A stretch of DNA of 5,056 nt from Oscillospiraceae bacterium (lineage in GTDB: Bacteria; Bacillota; Clostridia; Oscillospirales; Ruminococcaceae), in assembly GCA_018055565.1 (NCBI GenBank), contig JAGPHI010000107.1:1-5056 (forward strand), in the 5' to 3' direction. Position 1 is the first letter of the stretch; every line of letters starts with the position of its first letter. The notes beneath the pieces are model-generated. The model was not told the DNA's origin and made no database searches. It saw only the letters and a list, made by a program, of their open reading frames with translations. Of this stretch, positions 1-4,261 are shown one piece after another. The position numbers and the translations under genes are program-made.

Positions 1-240
1 TCCTATTACGGCCATGAGGAAAGCACACAAAATGCACATTGCCCCAACTGCAATAAACCCGAGCACAAAAACCCGCAAAAACCCGCCGATGCAGGCGCAA
101 AACAGCAGGATTCCAGCGCGCAGCATGCCGAAAGCCGCCAGCAAGACGGCAAGCCCTATGCCGATTTAGACGCCACCGAGGGCGGCACGCCCGGCCATCG
201 CGGCGAGCAGGAATATTTTCCCGCATTGCACGACGAATAA
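1..240 (+). CDS. C-terminal fragment of an unrecognised protein with a CxxC motif
   Basis: The first reading frame is open from the window edge to a TAA at 238-240 and gives 79 residues with no start visible, so this is the 3' part of a gene that begins outside. Codon choice (many C- or G-ending codons such as gcc, ggc, acc, gag) resembles the downstream genes and supports real coding. The fragment begins with YYGHEES and then has HCPNCNKPEH (residues 13-22), a CxxC pair followed by a histidine that could be half of a small zinc site. The rest is hydrophilic, rich in Gln, Ala, Asp, Glu and Gly, and looks like a disordered tail. There is no membrane segment. I do not recognise the family, and the catalytic or core domain must lie to the left. 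It converges on rpmB, so it is probably in a different transcription unit from everything else here. Confidence 0.7.
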   Translation, partial: SYYGHEESTQNAHCPNCNKPEHKNPQKPADAGAKQQDSSAQHAESRQQDGKPYADLDATEGGTPGHRGEQEYFPALHDE

Positions 241-442
241 TGCACACAGCATAAAACGGCTATCACGCAAAACCAATAGCCAACACGCAGCGCAACAGGT
301 AATGAATGCAAATGCAAGCGTATATGTTTAGGTGTAAAGTGCACAGCGCAGCACAGCTACGATACATGCTGTGCGCACAGTGTAAAACTGCTGCATGCAG
401 ATGCTAAACCATAGCGCCAACGCATTTGACTTTAACACAAAC
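241..442. repeat. Gene-free spacer rich in GTGC/GCAC palindromes
   Basis: No coding region is supported here. The stretch is dense in TGCACA, GCACAG and TGCATGCA words. Perfect palindromes are CTGTGCGCACAG at 369-380 and CTGCATGCAG at 391-400. A 7-base-pair stem can form from GCACAGC (351-357) and GCTGTGC (368-374) around a 10-base loop. GTGTAAA occurs twice (332-338 and 380-386). None of these hairpins is followed by a T-run, so they do not look like terminators. A similar TGCACA/TGTGCA pattern occurs directly after scpA. Function is unknown: a transcript 3' end structure or a lineage-specific intergenic repeat are both possible. Confidence 0.45.
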
Positions 443-472
443 AAAAAAAGCCGCCTCGATGGAGGCGGCTTT
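443..472 (-). terminator. Rho-independent terminator of rpmB, possibly bidirectional
   Basis: An 11-base-pair perfect inverted repeat pairs 447-457 (AAAGCCGCCTC) with 462-472 (GAGGCGGCTTT) around a 4-base loop. Seven A residues at 443-449 on the + strand become a U-tract following the stem when read from the minus strand, starting 10 bases after the rpmB stop codon. This is a textbook intrinsic terminator for rpmB. Read on the + strand the stem is followed by TTTCAGTTTGC, a weaker U-tract, so it may also stop transcripts from the left-edge gene. Confidence 0.92.
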
Positions 473-482
473 CAGTTTGCTC

Positions 483-671
483 TTATACGGCGCGGGTAAC
501 TTTGCCCGAACGCATGCAACGGGTGCAGGCGTAGATGTAACGGGGGGAACCGTCCACTAAAGCTTTCACTCTTTTTACATTCGGTTTCCAAGTCCTGTTA
601 GCACGTCGATGAGAATGCGAAACCTTAATACCAAAGGTTACGCCCTTATTACAACAATCACACTTGGCCAT
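483..671 (-). CDS. rpmB: 50S ribosomal protein L28, zinc-binding form
   Basis: This encodes a 62-residue basic protein of the usual L28 length, a component of the large ribosomal subunit. The hallmark L28 core is present: VSHSHRRANRTWKPN at residues 17-31, followed by VKRVKALVDG and a C-terminal RSGKVTRAV. Cysteines at positions 4 and 7 (with a further one at 6) and at 49 and 52 form two CxxC pairs, the zinc-ribbon (C+) version of the protein; other bacteria carry cysteine-free paralogues that replace it under zinc shortage, and none is visible here. The ATG at 669-671 is preceded by AGAGGAGGTG with an 8-base spacing, a near-ideal Shine-Dalgarno. The gene is a single-gene transcription unit: its own promoter lies at 705-733 and its terminator follows at once. 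It is transcribed away from the protease-scpAB cluster. Confidence 0.98.
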   Translation of the reverse strand: MAKCDCCNKGVTFGIKVSHSHRRANRTWKPNVKRVKALVDGSPRYIYACTRCMRSGKVTRAV

Positions 672-677
672 TCACTG

Positions 678-687
678 CACCTCCTCT
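678..687 (-). promoter_or_regulatory. Strong ribosome binding site of rpmB
   Basis: Read on the minus strand this is AGAGGAGGTG, which matches the 16S rRNA anti-Shine-Dalgarno over nearly its whole length. The GGAGG core (680-684) lies 8 bases before the ATG, as expected for a highly expressed ribosomal protein. Confidence 0.85.
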
Positions 688-704
688 TTTCAAGTCGCTA
701 GAAT

Positions 705-733
705 ATAATATCAAAGATTCTGATAAAAAGCAA
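705..733 (-). promoter_or_regulatory. Sigma-A-type promoter for rpmB
   Basis: On the minus strand TTGCTT (728-733) serves as a -35 element and TATTAT (705-710) as a -10 element, with a 17-base spacer. Each hexamer matches the consensus at four or more positions. Transcription would start close to base 698 and leave a short leader of roughly 27 bases before the rpmB start codon, with no room for the long structured leaders seen on some ribosomal protein genes. Confidence 0.7.
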
Positions 734-761
734 GCCTTTTCAGAAATAAACTTCTTTCTTA

Positions 762-790
762 TTGTAAATCGTGCCAAAAAACTGTATAAT
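762..790 (+). promoter_or_regulatory. Sigma-A-type promoter for the protease-scpAB cluster
   Basis: TTGTAA (762-767) and a perfect TATAAT (785-790) are separated by 17 bases, the optimal spacing. The expected transcription start is near 797. This position matters for gene calling, because the open frame of the protease extends upstream to a GTG at 771 that lies inside this promoter and so cannot be in the mRNA. The two -35 boxes of the divergent promoters are only 28 bases apart (734-761), so one bound regulator could affect both directions. Confidence 0.8.
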
Positions 791-795
791 GAACT

Positions 796-846
796 GTAAA
801 TGGCACCGAAAACACGTTTTATTTCGAAAGCGATTTCGCCATTTAC
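796..846 (+). promoter_or_regulatory. Inverted repeat in the 5' leader of the protease cluster
   Basis: GTAAATGGC (796-804) and GCCATTTAC (838-846) are perfect 9-base complements. Between them CGAAA (825-829) and TTTCG (834-838) can form a small stem capped by GCGA, a GNRA-type tetraloop, although its last base is shared with the outer stem. AAAA and TTTT at 809-812 and 817-820 can pair across CACG. The first arm starts at the predicted transcription start, so the mRNA would begin in a stem-loop. Alternatively the two arms, centred 42 bases (about four helical turns) apart, could be paired DNA half-sites for a repressor. It matches no riboswitch or T-box that I recognise. Confidence 0.5.
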
Positions 847-875
847 CACGGAACGAACATAATTGGAGTTATTTC

Positions 876-1529
876 ATGTCTGGAAATATTGTTATTTATG
901 CAATTCGCGCGCTTGTAATGCTGTTGGCCATCCCCGTGCACGAGGCAAGCCACGCGCTGGCTTCGTATCTTTTGGGCGATTCCACGGCAAAGGATCATGG
1001 GCGCTTAACGCTGAATCCCATTGCGCATTTTGATTTATTTGGTGCACTATGCATGGTTTTAACAGGGTTTGGATGGGCAAAGCCTGTGCCCATCGGCGCA
1101 AACCGCTTTCGCCAGCCTAAGCTGGGCATGGCGCTTTCGGCGCTTGCGGGGCCTGTATCCAACCTTTTGCTCGGCTATTTTGGCTATTTTGGCTATAAGA
1201 TGATTAAATATATGCTGCCCATCGGCAGGCCGCGAGATATTTTGCTATTGTTCTTTTCGGTGCTGGTGCAAATCAACGTGCTGCTTGCGGTGTTTAATCT
1301 TATTCCCGTGCCCCCGCTGGACGGCTCGCGCATTTTGCTGATTTTTCTGCCGCAGCGCCTGTATTTTGCCATCATGCGTTACGAAACCTATATTTTTTTG
1401 GCGCTCTTTGTGGTGCTGATGACGGGCGTGCTGGATGCGCCGCTGGATTTTGTGCAATTGTTTTTCCATTGGCTTTTCGACAAGGGCACCCTTTTTGTAG
1501 ACATGGCGTTTATGTCGCAAGCGCTGTAA
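876..1529 (+). CDS. Site-2 protease family (M50) intramembrane zinc metalloprotease
   Basis: A 217-residue polytopic membrane protein of the short, PDZ-less M50 group. Family members cleave peptide bonds within the membrane. The zinc-binding HExxH is HEASH at residues 22-26 inside the first membrane helix, and the third ligand is expected to be Asp149 in NLIPVPPLDGSR (141-152). The conserved GWAKPVP (66-72) and AGPVSN (91-96) motifs are also present, so all active-site parts are intact. Hydrophobic segments lie near residues 4-20, 85-113, 122-143 and 172-186. The start is the ATG at 876: it follows TTGGAG at 863-868 with a 7-base spacer and lies downstream of the promoter, whereas the open frame to GTG 771 would add 35 basic residues encoded across the promoter. 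The protein heads the cluster, as such proteases often do next to scpA in Clostridia. No substrate (sigma-factor or anti-sigma gene) is visible nearby, so its target is unknown. Confidence 0.93.
   Translation: MSGNIVIYAIRALVMLLAIPVHEASHALASYLLGDSTAKDHGRLTLNPIAHFDLFGALCMVLTGFGWAKPVPIGANRFRQPKLGMALSALAGPVSNLLLGYFGYFGYKMIKYMLPIGRPRDILLLFFSVLVQINVLLAVFNLIPVPPLDGSRILLIFLPQRLYFAIMRYETYIFLALFVVLMTGVLDAPLDFVQLFFHWLFDKGTLFVDMAFMSQAL
1173..1196 (+). repeat. 9-base tandem repeat in the protease gene
   Basis: The unit GGCTATTTT occurs twice in full (1173-1181, 1182-1190) followed by a partial GGCTAT (1191-1196). It is in frame and encodes Gly-Tyr-Phe, Gly-Tyr-Phe, Gly-Tyr at residues 100-107 in a hydrophobic stretch just after the AGPVSN motif. 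Gain or loss of a unit would keep the frame and change the length of this segment. Confidence 0.85.
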
Positions 1530-1691
1530 ACGCGCGTGCGCTGCATTGGCGCGCGGGCATCGGCTTTGCGTATATACGATATAAAGCGCCGCGCACTATA
1601 CGCGAGCGCGATGTGCCGTGCCTAGCAAGGCGCAAATACCGCCGCACATGTGTTTTCAATATTTATAACGATATTTTTACGGTATTTTTTG

Positions 1692-1699
1692 AAAGGAGG
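1692..1699 (+). promoter_or_regulatory. Ribosome binding site that fixes the scpA start
   Basis: AAAGGAGG is a near-perfect Shine-Dalgarno, 7 bases before the ATG at 1707. The open frame continues upstream to an ATG at 1650, but the 19 extra residues would be encoded across this site and do not resemble any ScpA start, so 1707 is the start. Confidence 0.88.
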
Positions 1700-1706
1700 C
1701 ATTTGC

Positions 1707-2417
1707 ATGGAGGCACTCAGCTTTCAGCTTAACGAGTTTGAAGGCCCACTGGATTTGCTTTTGTACTTAATATCCAAAAATAAAATGAATATCTATGATA
1801 TTGAGATTGTGGCGCTGATTAACCAGTATTTAGCGGCTGTTGATGCCGCCGAGGATGCGTCTTTAGAAAGTGCCAGCGAATTTATCGAAATGGCCGCAAA
1901 GCTTGTGCAGATGAAATCGTTTTTTCTTTTGCCCAAATCCGACGAGGCCGAGCGTATGCGCCAAGAGCTTACCGGCCAGCTTGTGGAATACAGCATGTGC
2001 AAGGCCGTGGCCGAAAAGCTGCGCGCCATGAGCGAGGGCGTTTTTATCGTTGTGCGCGAGCCAATGGAAGTGGAGCTGGATGAAACCTATCGGCAAACGC
2101 ATGATATCTTTTTGTTGGAACAGGCCTATATCGGCCTAATGGGGCGCTCTGCGCGCAAGCGGCCGCCGCGCCAAGAGCAATTTGAGCCCATTGTGCAAGC
2201 GCCGTTTGTGTCGGTTACATCGCGCATCATTCATATTTTGCGCGGCCTTGTAACGGGCAAATCCCATCGTTTGGGCGAGTTTTTTTATAAAAGCGGCGGG
2301 CGCAGCCAAATGGTGGCCACCTTTTTGGCCATGCTGGAGCTGGTGCGCGCAGGGCGCATCACCATTGATGTGGATGAGGAAATCAGCGTTGCAAAGCGCG
2401 GGCGAAGCCGCATGTAA
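1707..2417 (+). CDS. scpA: Segregation and condensation protein A (kleisin subunit of SMC-ScpAB)
   Basis: A 236-residue soluble protein, close to the usual ScpA length. ScpA bridges the two heads of the SMC dimer and, with ScpB, forms the condensin needed for chromosome compaction and segregation. The N-terminal SMC-binding region is diagnostic: FEGPLDLLLYLISKNK at residues 11-26, then NIYDIEI (28-34). The middle is helical, with EFIEMAAKLVQMKSFFLLP resembling the ScpB-binding part of the family. The C-terminal winged helix, including RSQMVATFLAMLELVRAGRI, binds the SMC head opposite. The tail ends in a basic KRGRSRM. It follows the protease gene after a 177-base gap, the largest in the cluster, in which I saw a perfect CGTATATACG palindrome (1569-1578) but no convincing promoter or terminator. 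It precedes scpB by 80 bases, the near-universal pairing. Confidence 0.97.
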   Translation: MEALSFQLNEFEGPLDLLLYLISKNKMNIYDIEIVALINQYLAAVDAAEDASLESASEFIEMAAKLVQMKSFFLLPKSDEAERMRQELTGQLVEYSMCKAVAEKLRAMSEGVFIVVREPMEVELDETYRQTHDIFLLEQAYIGLMGRSARKRPPRQEQFEPIVQAPFVSVTSRIIHILRGLVTGKSHRLGEFFYKSGGRSQMVATFLAMLELVRAGRITIDVDEEISVAKRGRSRM

Positions 2418-2451
2418 TGCACATGATGCGCTGTGCAAAGCGTTTTGTGCA
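2418..2451 (+). repeat. TGCACA/TGTGCA hairpin after scpA
   Basis: Immediately after the scpA stop, TGCACA (2418-2423) can pair with TGTGCA at 2432-2437 (8-base loop) or with a second TGTGCA at 2446-2451. There is no T-run following either stem, so termination is unlikely. The sequence TAATGCACA spanning the stop codon is identical to the one spanning the stop of the left-edge gene (238-246), which links this spacer to the palindrome-rich DNA at 241-442. It could be an mRNA structure between scpA and scpB or merely biased sequence. Confidence 0.4.
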
Positions 2452-2497
2452 CGCAGTATGCGGCGCGCTTGTTTTGTAAGAAAGGATTAAAATTGCT

Positions 2498-3139
2498 ATG
2501 GATTTAAAACAATATAAGGCTGCTGTAGAAGCCATGCTTTTTGCCTACGCAGAGCCCGTATCGGCCGAGCGCCTTGCGTCTGTGCTTGCCATTGAAACCG
2601 CAATCGTAGAGCGCCTTTTGGTGTCGATTAAAGACGACTGCGAAGAAAGCGAGCGCGGCATCATGCTCATTCAGCTGGAAAACGAATGGCAATTTGCCAG
2701 CAAAAGCGCCTATGGCAATTACATTAAAGCCGCGCTGGATACGCGCCGCAACACACCGCTTACGCCCGCGGCGCTGGAGGTGCTTGCGATTATCGCATAC
2801 AATCAGCCGGTTTCGCGCTCGTTTATCGAGCAAGTGCGCGGCGTGGATTCATCGTCCACCGTGCAAACGCTTTTACAAAAACGCCTTGTGGAAGAGGCGG
2901 GCCGCCTTGATTTGCCGGGCCGTCCCGTGGCGTTTCGCACCACGGATGCCTTTTTGCGCACATTTGGCATCTCGTCTTTATCCGAGCTGCCCTCGCTGCA
3001 TGCCGACGATATTTTGCCCGAGGTGCCCGCCGCACTAAGCGAGGCCGCCGAAGCGCCCGCGCCCACCGCGCAAACCGAGCTTTCGCCCGCGCCGCCCTTG
3101 CGGGATGCAAACGATGTGGATAACGAGGAAAACGCTTAA
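2498..3139 (+). CDS. scpB: Segregation and condensation protein B
   Basis: A 213-residue protein that dimerises and binds the middle of ScpA in the SMC condensin, here with scpA just upstream. The tandem winged-helix fold is evident from VEAMLFAYAEPVS (residues 10-22) in the first domain and the strongly conserved LEVLAIIAYNQPVSR (93-107), IEQVRGVDS (110-118) and GRLDLPGRPVAFRTTDAFL (135-153) in the second. The ordered domain ends near residue 168. The remaining 45 residues are rich in Ala, Pro and Glu and look disordered; such variable acidic tails are common in ScpB. The ATG at 2498 has AAAGGA (2481-2486) upstream with an 11-base spacing, and the encoded N-terminus aligns with the family start. 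The stop codon sits inside a small hairpin (3134-3153). Confidence 0.97.
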   Translation: MDLKQYKAAVEAMLFAYAEPVSAERLASVLAIETAIVERLLVSIKDDCEESERGIMLIQLENEWQFASKSAYGNYIKAALDTRRNTPLTPAALEVLAIIAYNQPVSRSFIEQVRGVDSSSTVQTLLQKRLVEEAGRLDLPGRPVAFRTTDAFLRTFGISSLSELPSLHADDILPEVPAALSEAAEAPAPTAQTELSPAPPLRDANDVDNEENA

Positions 3140-3153
3140 AATCCGTTTTAAGC
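3134..3153 (+). repeat. Hairpin overlapping the scpB stop codon
   Basis: GCTTAAAA (3134-3141) and TTTTAAGC (3146-3153) form a perfect 8-base-pair stem around TCCG, which fits the UNCG tetraloop pattern although the closing pair is A-U rather than the preferred C-G. The scpB TAA (3137-3139) lies in the first arm. The stem is AT-rich and has no T-tract behind it, so it is at most a weak attenuation or processing site between scpB and the next gene. Confidence 0.4.
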
Positions 3154-3184
3154 CAATTCTCAATGGTTAAGGAATGGGTATCAT

Positions 3185-3826
3185 ATGCAGATTTTTTTTA
3201 CAGTGCTTTTATGGGTTTTTCTTGCGCTGCTGGGCATTCTTTTGCTTTTGCTGCTCATGCCCGTATGCGTGTCGGTAGAATATGACTATACTAAGCTTAC
3301 GGTGCTTTTGCGCGTGCTGGGTTTTAAATTTACCCTATACCCCGCCAAAGAAAAAGCCGAAAAAGCGCCAAAACCCGCCGAAGAAACGCCTGAAACACCC
3401 CCGCAATCGGACGAAAAGCCCAAGCAAAAACCAACCTTGCCAACCCTTGAGCAAATTTCGGGTCTTGTGTCTACCGCAAACGGCGCGATACGGCTTTTAT
3501 TAAAGGGCGTGTTTTTTCGCAAAATCCGCATTGTGTATCCGTATTATCAAGAGGACCCCGCGGATACGGCAATCGGCTATGGCAAGCTGCAAGCATATTT
3601 GGGCGGCGCCATTGCCACGCTGCGCAATTTTCTGCATCTTTCGTTTAAAGAGCTGTCCATTATACCCGATTTTGCAAATGACCACAAATATCACAGATAT
3701 TTCTATTGTAATATATGGTCTTCACCGCTTATAATAGTAATAGTGGGTATTTATGCCGCAAAACGGATTTTCAAGGAAAAGCTTATCCCCATGAAACGCA
3801 AGCCACATAAGAAAAAATCTGTATAA
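3185..3826 (+). CDS. DUF2953 domain membrane protein
   Basis: A 213-residue protein assigned to DUF2953 from its architecture, sequence style and position beside a gerW/ytfJ gene. Residues 4-26 form one strongly hydrophobic helix with a run of leucines, followed by a short beta-like region (VSVEYDYTKLTVLLRVLGFK). A Lys/Glu/Pro-rich linker spans about 53-87. The core includes IRIVYPYYQEDPADTAIGYG and LSIIPDFAND, the latter typical of the family. A second hydrophobic segment (SSPLIIVIVGIYAAKRIF) precedes a very basic tail ending in KRKPHKKKSV. No catalytic motif is visible and the molecular function of the family is unknown; association with sporulation is inferred from its neighbour. ATG 3185 is preceded by TAAGGA (3168-3173) at 11 bases. 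Codons 3-5 contain eight consecutive T residues. Confidence 0.85.
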   Translation: MQIFFTVLLWVFLALLGILLLLLLMPVCVSVEYDYTKLTVLLRVLGFKFTLYPAKEKAEKAPKPAEETPETPPQSDEKPKQKPTLPTLEQISGLVSTANGAIRLLLKGVFFRKIRIVYPYYQEDPADTAIGYGKLQAYLGGAIATLRNFLHLSFKELSIIPDFANDHKYHRYFYCNIWSSPLIIVIVGIYAAKRIFKEKLIPMKRKPHKKKSV

Positions 3827-3847
3827 TGTCCCTAAGAAAGGAATGGT

Positions 3848-4261
3848 ATGAAAATGAGTGAGCATCCCATACAAGGGCTGATGGACGTAACCCTTGAAAA
3901 AATAAAAAGCATGGTGGATTCCAATACCATAATTGGCAACCCCATTGCGATGGCAGACGGCACCACCATTTTGCCCGTTTCCAAAATCACCTTTGGTTTT
4001 GCTTCGGGCGGCAGCGATTTCCCCAGCAAATCCACAAAGGATTTATTTGGCGGCGGCTCGGGCGCGGGCGTTTCGATTTTGCCCGTGGCATTTCTTGTTG
4101 CGGCAAAGGATGGCAGCGTGCGCTTGATTCAACTGTCCGACACATCGAATAATATCGACCGCGCGCTTGGCCTTATGCCCGAAATGGTGGACAAGGTGGC
4201 GGGATTTTTCCACAAAGACGAAAAAACACAGCCAGAAAAGGAAACAGAATGCAAGATGTAA
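3848..4261 (+). CDS. ytfJ: GerW/YtfJ-family sporulation protein
   Basis: A 137-residue soluble protein (135 if translation begins at the second ATG). The family hallmarks are all there: HPIQGLMDVTLEKIKSMVD (residues 6-24), NTIIGNPI (26-33), the DGTTILPVSKITFGFASGG stretch (37-55), GGGSGAGVSILPVAFLV (68-84) and a hydrophilic tail. In Bacillus subtilis the relative YtfJ (GerW) is made in the forespore and needed for normal germination, so its presence suggests that this organism or its ancestors form spores. Two starts are possible: ATG 3848 lies only 5 bases after AAAGGA (3837-3842), while ATG 3854 gives MSEHPIQG, the more familiar family N-terminus, with an 11-base spacing like scpB. It follows the DUF2953 gene by 21 bases and its end overlaps the next gene by 13 bases, indicating co-transcription. 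Confidence 0.95.
   Translation: MKMSEHPIQGLMDVTLEKIKSMVDSNTIIGNPIAMADGTTILPVSKITFGFASGGSDFPSKSTKDLFGGGSGAGVSILPVAFLVAAKDGSVRLIQLSDTSNNIDRALGLMPEMVDKVAGFFHKDEKTQPEKETECKM

Noticed and set aside
156..344. Minus-strand open frame of 62 codons at the left edge
   Set aside because: It overlaps the end of the + strand coding region and runs through palindromic spacer DNA; it has no clear Shine-Dalgarno and its translation resembles nothing known.
351..400. Possible terminator for the left-edge gene
   Set aside because: The hairpins here have no following T-run on either strand; the stem at 447-472 is a much better candidate.
672..875. Riboswitch, T-box or tRNA in the divergent spacer
   Set aside because: Neither a T-box TGGNACCGCG-like sequence, a cloverleaf, nor the conserved core of a riboswitch I know is present. 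Only the simple inverted repeat is supported.
1530..1706. Possible separate promoter for scpA
   Set aside because: TATA-like words and a CGTATATACG palindrome are present, but no -35 and -10 pair has acceptable sequence and spacing, so no promoter is claimed.
2136..2438. Minus-strand open frame of 100 codons antisense to the scpA 3' end
   Set aside because: The scpA frame is conserved throughout this region; the antisense translation is Ala/His-rich as expected from reading biased codons backwards.
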